Positions 15,062 to 23,985 of a stretch of 44,414 bases of DNA are shown piece after piece (position 1 is the stretch's first letter; every line of letters starts with the position of its first letter). The stretch is taken from contig JBAYSY010000026.1 of assembly GCA_041675885.1 (NCBI GenBank), forward strand, positions 1-44,414, given 5' to 3'. A program made the translations under genes and the position numbers. Origin of the DNA: JBAYSY01 sp041675885. Lineage in GTDB: Bacteria; Pseudomonadota; Alphaproteobacteria; Rhodobacterales; Rhodobacteraceae. The notes below the pieces were generated by a model. It was given only the letters and a program-made list of their open reading frames with translations, ran no database searches and was not told the origin of the DNA.

Positions 15062-16596
15062 CGGTGGCCGCAGTCCTTGCGCGGGCAAAGCAGGCAGGAC
15101 GGGCCGACCGGGACATGCGTCGCGCGGTCGTCGAGGTTGAGGCCGCCGGCATAGACCGTGCGCGCGGCATGATGGATGTCGCAGGCCAGCATCACCGAGA
15201 AGGTCAGCGGCTGCTCGGCCCAGGTGGAGACCCGTTTCGGCACCGCCTTGGCGATCATCAGGAAGCGCGAGCCATTGGGCATCTCGGCCACCTGCCGCAC
15301 CACGCCGGGGCTGCCGACGGCGTGGTAGATCGGCCAAAGCACGCAGCCATGTCCGCCACCGGGCTGCCCGAGGCCGGGCAGCGGAAAGCGCTTGGTCAGC
15401 CGCCCCGCCGGATCGGTGCGCAGAAAGCCGAAGGGCACGCCTTCGGCCCCCGGGCGGCGCAGGGTGACCAGCCGGTGCGCCGCCTGCTCGAAACTGGCGC
15501 CGAACATATGGCCGAGCAGGTCGATGTCATAGCCGTGATCCTCGGCGGCGGCGCGGAACGGCGCATAGGGCATCAGCATCGCCCCCGCCACATAGGAGGC
15601 CAGCGCCCGGCGCCCCAGATCGCGCGCCGCGCCGGTGCTGAATCCCAGCGCATCGGTGGCGGAGTCGATCTCTTCCGGGGCCGCCAGTTCGGCAATATGG
15701 CGGCAGATGCGAAAGAGCCGCGTCGCCAGCGGCGCCGAGGCGCGCAGCCACAGGACCGGCCTGGCCGCATCATCCATCCGGGCCTGATCGGACTGCCGCG
15801 ACACCGGCGCGCCGGGCTGTTCGGGGCGGCGCTCGACCTTTATGCCGAAGCGGTCCAGCAGATGCGCGCGAAGGCCCGCCTCGTCGAAACTGCCCGGGAT
15901 CGCGGCACGCAACCGCCCGGCCAGGGTTTCGAGTGCGGGGAAGTGGTTGTTGGCGGCAATCACCGCATCCTCGACCTCGCGCACCGGCGAAATGGCGCGG
16001 CGCCGCACCGCCGCGCGGTCGAAATAGCCGACCAGGGCGCGCATGGTGTCCGACAGTTCCTGTGCCTCGTGGTGAATGGCGGTGCTGAAACGGCGGCGGT
16101 CGGCCTCGGACAGTTCTTCGGCCCCGGCGATGATCTCGGCGCCCGAGCGCATGCCGGTAATCCGGTTCAGCACCTGATGCAGCATCTGCGCCAGCACCGG
16201 ATCGTCGTTGAAACGCGAGGTGAAGGCCTCGACCTCGGCAAGGGCTTCGACACCGGCGCGATGCAGCCGCATCAGCACCTGGGCAATCTCAGGGAAACGC
16301 GCCACCAGATCGCGGATGTCGGTCTGCGACGTGTCCAGCCCCTGCAACAAGGGATCAAGCAGCAGATCCTGTAACGCATGCAGGGTCTTGCGCTCGCGCT
16401 CGCCCGACAGGTCGTCCAGATTCATCCGCAGGTGGTCGGCAATCCGCAGCAAAAGCGCGCCGCCAACATCCCGCTTGGAATTCTCGATCAGGTTGAGATA
16501 GCTCGACGAGATGCCGACCATGCTGGCGAGGCTGGTCTGGGTGATCCCCAGCTCCTGCCTCTGGCGTCGGATCCTGTTGCCAACCGGTGCCCGCAT
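15028..16596 (-). CDS. ScfR/RamB-type short-chain fatty acyl regulator
   Basis: A 522-residue XRE-family regulator. The N-terminus is a helix-turn-helix (RRQRQELGITQTSLASMVGI, SSSYLNLIENSKR). The middle and C-terminal parts correspond to the IrrE-like and DUF2083 regions of the family that includes RamB and PrpR. The C-terminus has a cysteine-rich motif, CLLCPRKDCGHRQ, that may bind a metal or an iron-sulfur cluster. Relatives respond to acyl-CoAs and control acetate or propionate metabolism, which suits the neighbouring acsA. I chose the ATG at 16596 because GGAGG lies close upstream; an ATG at 16635 has no ribosome binding site. Confidence 0.9.
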   Translation of the reverse strand: MRAPVGNRIRRQRQELGITQTSLASMVGISSSYLNLIENSKRDVGGALLLRIADHLRMNLDDLSGERERKTLHALQDLLLDPLLQGLDTSQTDIRDLVARFPEIAQVLMRLHRAGVEALAEVEAFTSRFNDDPVLAQMLHQVLNRITGMRSGAEIIAGAEELSEADRRRFSTAIHHEAQELSDTMRALVGYFDRAAVRRRAISPVREVEDAVIAANNHFPALETLAGRLRAAIPGSFDEAGLRAHLLDRFGIKVERRPEQPGAPVSRQSDQARMDDAARPVLWLRASAPLATRLFRICRHIAELAAPEEIDSATDALGFSTGAARDLGRRALASYVAGAMLMPYAPFRAAAEDHGYDIDLLGHMFGASFEQAAHRLVTLRRPGAEGVPFGFLRTDPAGRLTKRFPLPGLGQPGGGHGCVLWPIYHAVGSPGVVRQVAEMPNGSRFLMIAKAVPKRVSTWAEQPLTFSVMLACDIHHAARTVYAGGLNLDDRATHVPVGPSCLLCPRKDCGHRQEAAPVATAD

Positions 16597-16766
16597 TCGC
16601 GCCTCCTCTCGCTGCGGCGACTGTAAACCTGTCAAATCCTGAACATCAAAATTTTTACACCATTACAAAAAATCATTTATTTTCAATTTGTTGTTGAGAT
16701 CGTCGCATCCTTGCCTTCTCCTTGCAAGCAATAATGGCACCAAAGCCGAACCCAGGGAGGAAACCA
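16597..16766. promoter_or_regulatory. AT-rich divergent promoter region between scfR and the ABC operon
   Basis: This 170-bp stretch is strikingly AT-rich for the window and must hold the promoters for scfR (minus) and the transporter operon (plus). TGTAAA at 16622-16627 and TTTACA at 16654-16659 form an inverted pair. A second TGTAA is on the minus strand at 16663-16667, giving TGTAATGGTGTAAA there. These are candidate ScfR sites. GGGAGG lies just before the ATG at 16767. Confidence 0.5.
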
Positions 16767-18116
16767 ATGACGAAATTCATCATCAACCGGCGCGGGCTGC
16801 TGCGCACCATGGGCGCGGGGGCGGCGGCAACGCTGGCATCGCCCGCCTTCTTCACCCGTGGCGCATGGGCGGACAATTTCTGCAACGATCCCACCGCCAG
16901 CGGCAAGATCATCTTCGGCTTCAACGTGCCGCAGACCGGCTCCTACGCCGAGGAGGGGCTGGACCAGCTCAAGGGCTATGAACTGGCGGTCAAGCATATC
17001 AACGGCGAGGGCGACGGGGGTCTCATCAACACGCTGAAGCCGCTCAGCCTCAAGGGCAACGGCGTGCTGGGCCAGAAGGTCGGTTTCGTCTCGGGCGATA
17101 CCCAGACCAATACCGACGCCGCCCGCGACGGTGCCCGCCGCATGATCGAGCGCGACGGCGCCATCATGGTCACCGGCTCGGTCACCTCGGGCGAGGCGAT
17201 CGCCGTGCAGTCGCTGTGCCAGGAGCGCGGCGTCATCTACATGGCCGGGCTGACCCATTCCAACGACACCACAGGCAAGGACAAGCGCCGCTACGGGTTC
17301 CGGCATTTCTTCAATGCCTTTCAGTCGGGCGTCGCCATCGCGCCGCATCTGGCCTCGGCCTATGGCACCAACCGCCGTGCCTATCATCTGACCGCCGATT
17401 ACACTTGGGGCTGGACGCAGGAGGAATCGATCAAGGACGCCACCGAGGCGCTGGGCTGGGAAACCGTCGCCACCGTGCGCACCCCGCTGGGGCTGGGCGA
17501 CTATTCGCAATACCTGACGCCGGTGCTGAACTCGGGCGCCGATGTGCTGATCCTGAACCATTACGGCCACGACATGGTGAACTCGTTGCCGCAGGCGGTC
17601 CAGTTCGGCCTGCGCGACCGGCAGGCCAATGGCCACAACTTCGAGATCGTCGTGCCGATGTTCTCGGAACTGATGGCCGTGGGCGCGGGCGAGGCGGTGA
17701 AGGGCATCATCGGCACCTCGAACTGGCACTGGGCGCTGGAGGACGAGGGCACCCGCGCCTTCACCAAATCCTATGGCGAAGCCTATGGCACGCCGCCTTC
17801 GCAGTCGTCGCACACCGGATACGTGCAGGCGATCCTCTACGCCGATGCGGTCGAACGCGCCGGCAGCTTCTATCCGCCCGAGGTCATCAGGGCGCTGGAA
17901 GGGCACGAGTTCGACGGGATGGGCAATGGCCCGACGCTGTACCGCGACAGCGACCACCAGTGCTTCAAGGAGGTTCTGGTGGTGCAGGGCAACGACAATC
18001 CGACCAGCCAGTTCGACGTGCTGAACGTGATCGGCCGATCGGCCCGCGCGGATGTGACCTACGATCCGGCGATCTTCGGCGGCGAACTCGGCCCCTACGA
18101 GCCGAATCAGTGCTGA
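16767..18116 (+). CDS. ABC transporter substrate-binding protein (branched-chain amino acid/amide type)
   Basis: A 449-residue periplasmic binding protein of the Leu/Ile/Val-amide family (Peripla_BP type). The signal sequence has a twin-arginine-like motif (INRRGLLRTMG), followed by a hydrophobic stretch and a probable cleavage near GAWAD, so export by the Tat route is possible. Family features include IIFGFNVPQTGSYAEEGLD and later HLTADYTWGW. The ligand cannot be read from the sequence; the flanking acsA and scfR suggest a small carboxylate, amide or amino acid. A strong hairpin separates it from the permease genes, a common way to keep binding-protein mRNA in excess. Confidence 0.9.
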   Translation: MTKFIINRRGLLRTMGAGAAATLASPAFFTRGAWADNFCNDPTASGKIIFGFNVPQTGSYAEEGLDQLKGYELAVKHINGEGDGGLINTLKPLSLKGNGVLGQKVGFVSGDTQTNTDAARDGARRMIERDGAIMVTGSVTSGEAIAVQSLCQERGVIYMAGLTHSNDTTGKDKRRYGFRHFFNAFQSGVAIAPHLASAYGTNRRAYHLTADYTWGWTQEESIKDATEALGWETVATVRTPLGLGDYSQYLTPVLNSGADVLILNHYGHDMVNSLPQAVQFGLRDRQANGHNFEIVVPMFSELMAVGAGEAVKGIIGTSNWHWALEDEGTRAFTKSYGEAYGTPPSQSSHTGYVQAILYADAVERAGSFYPPEVIRALEGHEFDGMGNGPTLYRDSDHQCFKEVLVVQGNDNPTSQFDVLNVIGRSARADVTYDPAIFGGELGPYEPNQC

Positions 18117-18129
18117 GCTGAACCCGGCC

Positions 18130-18169
18130 GGGCCCGGCACGCCCCTTGCGGCGGCCGGGCCCTTTCGTT
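18130..18169 (+). terminator. Hairpin after the binding-protein gene (partial terminator)
   Basis: GGGCCCGGC (18130-18138) pairs perfectly with GCCGGGCCC (18154-18162) and is followed by TTTCGTT. It lies 13 bp behind the binding-protein stop and 47 bp before the next gene. It probably lowers read-through or protects the upstream mRNA. Confidence 0.65.
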
Positions 18170-18216
18170 CCGCAAGAACCAGAACATCAAGGGTCAACCC
18201 GTCAGGGGGGGAAAGA

Positions 18217-19245
18217 ATGGACGCGTTTCTCGCGCAGTTGCTCAATGGGCTGGACAAGGGGGGGGCCTATGCGCTGATCGCGCTGGGGCTGACCCTTGTG
18301 TTCGGCACCCTGGGCGTGGTCAATTTCGCGCATGGCGCCCTGTTCATGCTGGGCTGCTTCATGGCGGTCTCGTTCCGCTATCTCATCACCATCGAGAAGG
18401 TGACGATAGATCCGACCCAAACTTCGCCCTGGGGCCAGCCGCTTGAGGTGCGCACCCCGGTCGTGCAGGACTGGCTGGGCGATTTCGGCCTGTTCCTGGT
18501 CGATTATTCGGTGCCGTTCTCGATCCTGCTGACCGTTCCGGTGATGCTCGCCATCGGCATCGCGATGGAACGCGGCATCATCAAGTATTTCTACAAGCGC
18601 AGCCACGCCGAGCAGATCCTGGTGACCTTCGGCCTTGCCATCGTCATCGGCGAGATCGTCAAGAGCATCTACGGCCCCAATCCCTGGCCGCAGCCGATCC
18701 CGACCGCGCTGCGCTCGGCCGCCGACATCGGCAGCTGGTTCGGGATGGAGCCGCTGGCCCTGACCTACCCCTGGTGGCGGCTGATCTATCTGTTCTTCGC
18801 GTTGGGCATCATCGGCGCGGTCTTTGCCTTCCTGCGCTTCACCACCTTCGGAATGGTGGTGCGCGCGGGCATGGCCGACCGCGAGGCGGTGGGCCTGCTG
18901 GGCATCAATATCGACAAGCGCTTCACCGTGGTCTTCGGCATGGCCGCCGTGGTCGCCGGGGTGGCGGGGGCGATGTATACGCCGCTGCTGCCGCCGAACT
19001 ACCAGATCGGCATGGATTTCCTTGTCCTCAGCTTCGTTGTGGTCGTGGTGGGCGGCATGGGATCGCTGCCCGGCGCGGTGCTGGCGGGCTTCCTGCTGGG
19101 CATCCTGCAAAGCTTCGCCTCGATGACCGAAATAAAATCCCTCATCCCCGGTATCGACCAGGTCATCATCTATCTGGTGGCGGTGGTGATCCTGCTGGTG
19201 CGTCCGCGGGGCCTGATGGGCCGGCGTGGCGTGATGGAAGGCTGA
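18217..19245 (+). CDS. Branched-chain-amino-acid-type ABC permease (LivH family)
   Basis: Inner-membrane permease of 342 residues with about eight helices. It shows the LivH pattern: an N-terminal GLDKGGAYALIALGLTLVFG, then GVVNFAHGALFMLG, and near the C-terminus VVVVGGMGSLPGAVLAG, which contacts the ATPase. Compared with a minimal LivH it has an insertion at about residues 60-95 (TIDPTQTSPWGQPLEVRTP), probably a periplasmic loop. A run of G and AAAGA precedes the ATG. It pairs with the LivM-type permease that starts four bases after its stop. Confidence 0.92.
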   Translation: MDAFLAQLLNGLDKGGAYALIALGLTLVFGTLGVVNFAHGALFMLGCFMAVSFRYLITIEKVTIDPTQTSPWGQPLEVRTPVVQDWLGDFGLFLVDYSVPFSILLTVPVMLAIGIAMERGIIKYFYKRSHAEQILVTFGLAIVIGEIVKSIYGPNPWPQPIPTALRSAADIGSWFGMEPLALTYPWWRLIYLFFALGIIGAVFAFLRFTTFGMVVRAGMADREAVGLLGINIDKRFTVVFGMAAVVAGVAGAMYTPLLPPNYQIGMDFLVLSFVVVVVGGMGSLPGAVLAGFLLGILQSFASMTEIKSLIPGIDQVIIYLVAVVILLVRPRGLMGRRGVMEG

Positions 19246-19248
19246 GCC

Positions 19249-20382
19249 ATGTTCCACCTTTCCCACAAGGACAAAATCAAGCTGGCGATCTTTGCCGCCG
19301 TGGTCATCGCCATGCCGATCTGGCTGGCGCCCTTCGGCGCCGCCTATCCGGGGCTGATGCAGAAATTCGCGATCTATGCGATCTTTGCCATCGGCTTCAA
19401 CATCCTGTTCGGCCTGACCGGCTATCTCTCCTTCGGTCATGCGGCCTTTCTTGGCGTCGGCTCCTACACCGCGGTGTGGTCCTTCAAGCTGCTGACGATG
19501 GACGTGATCCCGGCGCTGATCTTCTCGACCGTGCTGGCGGGGCTGTTCGCGCTGGTGATCGGGTTCTTCAGCCTGCGGCGCACGGGGATCTACTTCTCGA
19601 TCCTGACGCTGGCCTTCGCACAGATGAGCTACAGCCTCGCCTATTCGGTGCTGACCCCGCTCACCAACGGCGAGACCGGCCTGCTGCTGGCCCGCAATGA
19701 TCCCCGCATAATCGACGCGGCGCTCGGGGCATCCACGGTGGGCGGCGCGGGGCTGCCGATGCCGGCGCTGCTGGGGACCACGGTCACCGGCTATTTCGGC
19801 TTCTACATCTGCGCGGCGATCCTGATCGCGGCCTTCTTCATCTCGCAGAAGATCTTCGCTTCGCCCTTCGGCCTTGCGCTGCGCGGCATCAAGTCGAACC
19901 AGACCCGCATGATCTACACCGGCTTCAACACGCGGCCCTACATGCTGGCGGCCTTCGTCATCTCGGGCATGTTCGCCGGGCTGGCGGGCGGGCTTCTGGC
20001 GGTGACCGATCCGATCGCCGGGGCCGAGCGCATGCGCTGGACCGAATCCGGCAATATCGTCCTGATGACCATCCTTGGCGGTGTCGGCACCCTGATCGGG
20101 CCGGTGATCGGCGCCTGGGTGATCGAGTATTTCGAGAACATCTTCTCGGCCATCAACAAGAACATGCTGAACGCGACCTTCGACTTCCTGCCCGACGGGT
20201 TGCAGAACGTCGTCGTCACCGTGTTGTCGAAATTCGTTGGCGAGGGCTGGCACCTGACGCTGGGCCTGCTGTTCGTGCTGATCGTCTGCTTCCTGCCCGG
20301 CGGTCTGGTCGAGGGCTGGCAGAAACTGGTTGCGCGCGTCAGACGCGGGCGCGGCTCCAAACCGGAGGCTGGCGGAAAATGA
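19249..20382 (+). CDS. Branched-chain-amino-acid-type ABC permease (LivM family)
   Basis: Second permease (377 residues) of the transporter. LivM features include NILFGLTGYLSFGHAAFLGV near the N-terminus, SLRRTGIYFSILTLAFAQM, and the late cytoplasmic-loop motif ILGGVGTLIGPVIGA. The C-terminus is a basic tail (ARVRRGRGSKPEAGGK). Its stop overlaps the start of the first ATPase (ATGA), so the stoichiometric set is translationally coupled. Confidence 0.92.
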   Translation: MFHLSHKDKIKLAIFAAVVIAMPIWLAPFGAAYPGLMQKFAIYAIFAIGFNILFGLTGYLSFGHAAFLGVGSYTAVWSFKLLTMDVIPALIFSTVLAGLFALVIGFFSLRRTGIYFSILTLAFAQMSYSLAYSVLTPLTNGETGLLLARNDPRIIDAALGASTVGGAGLPMPALLGTTVTGYFGFYICAAILIAAFFISQKIFASPFGLALRGIKSNQTRMIYTGFNTRPYMLAAFVISGMFAGLAGGLLAVTDPIAGAERMRWTESGNIVLMTILGGVGTLIGPVIGAWVIEYFENIFSAINKNMLNATFDFLPDGLQNVVVTVLSKFVGEGWHLTLGLLFVLIVCFLPGGLVEGWQKLVARVRRGRGSKPEAGGK

Positions 20383-21152
20383 GAGAATCTCCTCCCAATA
20401 TCGTTCTGCACGCGGCGGATGTTCACAAGAATTTCGGCGGGCTGCGGGCGCTGTCCGACATCGACCTTCAGATCGAGGAGGGCAAGACCCATGCCATCAT
20501 CGGTCCGAACGGCGCCGGCAAGTCCACCCTGCTGAACGTGATCATCGGGCGGATCGCGCCCACTTCGGGGGCGGTGGTGTTCGACGGCACCGTGCTGACC
20601 GGCAAGGCCCCGCACGAGATCAACCAGCTTGGCATCAGCCGGGTGTTCCAGACGCCCGAGATCTTCGCCGATCTGTCGGTCCTGCACAATGTCATGGCCC
20701 CGGCCTTTGCCCGGCGGGACGGTGCCTTCCGTCTCAACATGTTCCGCACCACCGCGCGCGAGGCCGATATCCGCGACGAGGCCGAGCATCTCTTGCAGGA
20801 TTTCGGCATGTGGGAGCGGCGCCACGACCATTCCGGCGCATTGTCGCGCGGCGACAAGCGGCGGCTGGAACTGTGCATGTGCCTGATCCAGCATCCGCGC
20901 CTGCTGCTCCTGGACGAACCCACCGCCGGCATGTCGCGCCACGACACCAACACCACCATCGAGCTGCTGAGAAAGATCAAGAGCCGCGGCATGACCAAGG
21001 TCATCATCGAGCACGACATGCATGTTGTCTTCTCGCTGGCCGACAAGATCTCGGTGCTGGCGCAGGGGCGCATCATCGCATCGGGCCTGCCGCAGGACAT
21101 CAAGGAGGATCCAAGGGTGCAGGAAGCCTATCTCGGGGGGGCGGTCGAATGA
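20379..21152 (+). CDS. ABC transporter ATPase (LivG family)
   Basis: Cytoplasmic ATPase of 257 residues. Walker A is GPNGAGKST, the Q-loop is GISRVFQTPEIF, and Walker B is LLLLDEPTAGMS. The signature is LSRGDKRRLELCM, a variant of the usual LSxGQQRRLE. The H-loop is IIEHDMHVV. The Gln of the signature is replaced by Asp-Lys, which I have not seen discussed for a named family and may simply mark a subgroup. Overlaps on both sides place it firmly in the operon. Confidence 0.92.
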   Translation: MRESPPNIVLHAADVHKNFGGLRALSDIDLQIEEGKTHAIIGPNGAGKSTLLNVIIGRIAPTSGAVVFDGTVLTGKAPHEINQLGISRVFQTPEIFADLSVLHNVMAPAFARRDGAFRLNMFRTTAREADIRDEAEHLLQDFGMWERRHDHSGALSRGDKRRLELCMCLIQHPRLLLLDEPTAGMSRHDTNTTIELLRKIKSRGMTKVIIEHDMHVVFSLADKISVLAQGRIIASGLPQDIKEDPRVQEAYLGGAVE

Positions 21153-21886
21153 ACGCGACCCCAGTACCCGGCCCGGCGCCGGATGCCTTCTTCGCGCTGC
21201 GTGACGTCCATGCCTATTATGGCGAAAGCTATATCGTTCAGGGCATCAGCCTGGAGGTGAAGAAGGGCGAGGTCCTGGCGCTGCTGGGCCGAAACGGGGC
21301 GGGCAAGACCTCGACCCTGCGCGCCATCGCCCGGACCGACAATCCGGTGGTGCAGAGCGGCGAGATCTGGCTGGAAGGCCAGCCGGTTCACCAGATGAAA
21401 TCCTGGCAGGCCAGCCAGGCCGGCATCCAGCTTGTGCCCGAGGATCGCCGCATCATCCCCGGCATGACGGTCGAGGAAAACCTTGTGTTGGCCCAGGTCG
21501 CTCCCAACAAAGGCTGGGAAATCGAACAGATCTACGAACATTTCCCCCGGCTGGCCGAACGCCGCAATCAAGAGGGCGTCACCCTCTCGGGCGGCGAACA
21601 GCAGATGCTGTCGGTGGCCCGCGCGCTGGCGCGCGAGGTGAAGCTGCTGCTTCTGGACGAGCCCTATGAGGGGCTCGCCCCGGTGATCGTGCGCGAGATC
21701 GAGCATATCGTGCAGGACATCAAGGCGCGCGGCATCACCACGATCATCGTCGAGCAGAATGCCATCGCGGCGCTGCGGCTGGCGGATCGGGCGGTGATCC
21801 TCGACTCGGGCGAACTGGTTTTCACCGGCTCGGCGCAGGAGCTGCTGAACGATACCGACCTGCGCAACCGCTATCTGGCGATCTGA
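21149..21886 (+). CDS. ABC transporter ATPase (LivF family)
   Basis: Second ATPase, 245 residues. Motifs are Walker A GRNGAGKTS, the LivF-type QLVPEDRRIIPGMTVEENL, the signature LSGGEQQMLS, Walker B LLLLDEPYEGLAP and the H-loop switch IIVEQNAIAAL, where Gln replaces the usual His-Asp (EQN), as is normal for LivF. I chose the ATG at 21149 because it overlaps the preceding stop (ATGA). It is the last gene of the transporter; acsA starts 110 bp later. Confidence 0.92.
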   Translation: MNATPVPGPAPDAFFALRDVHAYYGESYIVQGISLEVKKGEVLALLGRNGAGKTSTLRAIARTDNPVVQSGEIWLEGQPVHQMKSWQASQAGIQLVPEDRRIIPGMTVEENLVLAQVAPNKGWEIEQIYEHFPRLAERRNQEGVTLSGGEQQMLSVARALAREVKLLLLDEPYEGLAPVIVREIEHIVQDIKARGITTIIVEQNAIAALRLADRAVILDSGELVFTGSAQELLNDTDLRNRYLAI

Positions 21887-21905
21887 TCGCTTCCGCCGTG
21901 CCGCC

Positions 21906-21938
21906 GGGGCCCTTCGGCCCCGCCGGCGCGGCAGCCGG
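21906..21938 (+). terminator. Paired GC hairpins between livF-type gene and acsA
   Basis: GGGGCC (21906-21911) with GGCCCC (21916-21921), then GCCGG (21922-21926) with CCGGC (21934-21938). There is no clean T run, so termination is uncertain. It could be a processing or stability element that sets acsA expression apart from the transporter. Confidence 0.4.
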
Positions 21939-21996
21939 CCCGGCGGGCGCCCCTCTTTCCCCGCCGGGTCACTTTCCTGCCACGGGAGATCCTGCC

Positions 21997-23946
21997 ATGT
22001 CCGCCACAACCTATCCGCCGCAGCCCGCATTCGTGGCGCAGGCGCATCTCGATGCCGAGGGCTACGCCCGGGAATATGCGGCCTCTCTGCGCGATCCGGC
22101 CGCCTTCTGGGCCGGGCAGGCCGGGGCGATCGACTGGATCAAGCCCTTTACCAGGGTGAAGAACACCTCTTTCGAGCCGGGCAACATCTCGATCAGATGG
22201 TTCGAGGACGGTACGCTGAACGTTGCCGCCAATTGCATCGACCGCCATTTGCTGACCCGGGCCGACCAGACCGCGATCATCTGGGAACCCGATGACCCGG
22301 CCGAGCCCCCCCGCCACATCAGCTATCGCGAGTTGCTGGAACAGGTCAGCCGCATGGCCAACGTGCTCAAGGCCCATGGCGTCGGCAGGGGCGACCGGGT
22401 GGTGCTCTACCTGCCGATGATCCCCGAGGCGGCCTTCGCCATGCTGGCCTGCGCCCGGATCGGCGCCGTGCATTCGGTGGTGTTCGGCGGCTTTTCCCCC
22501 GATGCGCTGGCCAACCGCATCAACGACTGCGAGGCCGGTATCGTCATCACCGCCGACTGGGCGCCGCGCGGCGGCCGCCGCACCGGGCTGAAGGACAATA
22601 CCGACAAGGCCCTGCTGCATTGCGATGACCGGGTGAAATGCCTGGTCGTCAAGCGCACGGGCGGGCAGACCTCATGGGTCGAGGGCCGCGATATCGACCT
22701 GCTGGCCGAGATGGCGGCGGCAAAGCCCTATTGTCCCTATGTCGAGGTCGGGGCCGAAGACCCGATGTTCATTCTCTATACCTCGGGTTCGACCGGCAAG
22801 CCCAAGGGCGTGCTGCACACGACCGGCGGCTATATCGTGCAGGCGGCGCTGACCCAGCGGCTGACCTTCGACTATCATGACGGCGATGTCTTCTGGTGCA
22901 CGGCGGATGTCGGCTGGATCACCGGCCACAGCTATATCGTCTATGGTCCGCTGGCCAATGGTGCCACCACGGTGATGTTTGAGGGCGTGCCGACCTGGCC
23001 CGATGCCGGGCGTTTCTGGGAAGTGGTCGCGAAACACCGCGTGACCCAGTTCTACACCGCTCCGACCGCGATCCGCAGCCTGATGGGCATGGGCACCGAC
23101 TGGGTGGAACGGCACGACCTTTCGTCGCTGAAACTGCTGGGCACGGTGGGGGAGCCGATCAACCCCGAAGCCTGGCACTGGTATCACACCCATATCGGCA
23201 AGGGCGCCCTGCCGATCGTGGACACCTATTGGCAGACCGAGACCGGGGCCCATATCCTGACGCCGCTGCCCGGTGCGATGGCGGCGAAACCCGGCTCGGC
23301 CGCACTGCCGTTCTTCGGCGTCGATCTGGCGGTGCTGGATGCCCAGACCGGCGAGGAGATCGCCACGACCGAGGCCGAGGGCGTGCTTTGCATCAAGGAA
23401 AGCTGGCCTGCGCAGATGCGCACGATCTGGGGCGATCACGCGCGGTTCGAGGAAACCTATTTCGCTCCCTATTCCCGCCACTACTTCACCGGGGACGGAT
23501 GCCGCCGCGATGCCGATGGCTATTACTGGATCACCGGCCGTGTCGATGACGTGATCAACGTCTCGGGTCACCGGATGGGCACGGCGGAAATCGAAAGCGC
23601 GCTGGTCGCGCATGAGGCCGTCGCCGAGGCGGCGGTGGTCGGTTTTCCGCACCCGCTGAAGGGGCAGGGTATCTACGCCTGGGTCACGCTGATGAACGGG
23701 ATCGGACCGTCCGACGATCTGCGCCACGCCCTCGAAGCATTTGTCCGGCAGGAGATCGGTCCGATTGCGAAACCCGATCATATCGAATTCACCCCGGGCC
23801 TGCCAAAGACCCGCTCGGGCAAGATCATGCGCCGCATCCTGCGCAAGATCGCAGAGAGAGATTATGACGCATTGGGGGATATCTCGACCCTTGCGGATCC
23901 CTCGGTGGTCGAGGAACTGATCGCCAAGCGCGAGAAGTCCGGATGA
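21997..23946 (+). CDS. acsA: Acetyl-CoA synthetase (AMP-forming)
   Basis: Activates acetate to acetyl-CoA through acetyl-adenylate, in the cytoplasm. The 649-residue length is typical for Acs. Motifs include the P-loop YTSGSTGKPKGV, the acetate/AMP-pocket segment VDTYWQTETG, GRVDDVINVSGHR, and the C-terminal catalytic lysine Lys609 in TRSGKIMRR, the residue that protein acetyltransferases modify in Acs enzymes. I chose the ATG at 21997, preceded by GGGAGA. Propionyl-CoA synthetase activity is possible as a side reaction. Its place behind a ScfR regulator, a symporter-type sensor kinase and an ABC transporter points to a regulated acetate-use locus. Confidence 0.95.
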   Translation: MSATTYPPQPAFVAQAHLDAEGYAREYAASLRDPAAFWAGQAGAIDWIKPFTRVKNTSFEPGNISIRWFEDGTLNVAANCIDRHLLTRADQTAIIWEPDDPAEPPRHISYRELLEQVSRMANVLKAHGVGRGDRVVLYLPMIPEAAFAMLACARIGAVHSVVFGGFSPDALANRINDCEAGIVITADWAPRGGRRTGLKDNTDKALLHCDDRVKCLVVKRTGGQTSWVEGRDIDLLAEMAAAKPYCPYVEVGAEDPMFILYTSGSTGKPKGVLHTTGGYIVQAALTQRLTFDYHDGDVFWCTADVGWITGHSYIVYGPLANGATTVMFEGVPTWPDAGRFWEVVAKHRVTQFYTAPTAIRSLMGMGTDWVERHDLSSLKLLGTVGEPINPEAWHWYHTHIGKGALPIVDTYWQTETGAHILTPLPGAMAAKPGSAALPFFGVDLAVLDAQTGEEIATTEAEGVLCIKESWPAQMRTIWGDHARFEETYFAPYSRHYFTGDGCRRDADGYYWITGRVDDVINVSGHRMGTAEIESALVAHEAVAEAAVVGFPHPLKGQGIYAWVTLMNGIGPSDDLRHALEAFVRQEIGPIAKPDHIEFTPGLPKTRSGKIMRRILRKIAERDYDALGDISTLADPSVVEELIAKREKSG

Positions 23947-23985
23947 GTCCGCGCGATCTGTCCGGAACCCCTGCACGACCCCGGG

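Noticed and set aside
12668..15337. 889-codon open frame on the minus strand
   Set aside because: A shadow of the symporter-kinase gene, rich in Arg, Gln, His and Gly.
16597..16635. ATG at 16635 as the start of the ScfR-type gene
   Set aside because: It lacks a ribosome binding site and would place the AT-rich regulatory region inside the gene; the ATG at 16596 has GGAGG upstream.
18202..20253. 683-codon open frame on the minus strand
   Set aside because: Antisense to the two permease genes, with a His/Asp/Gln-rich composition typical of shadow frames.
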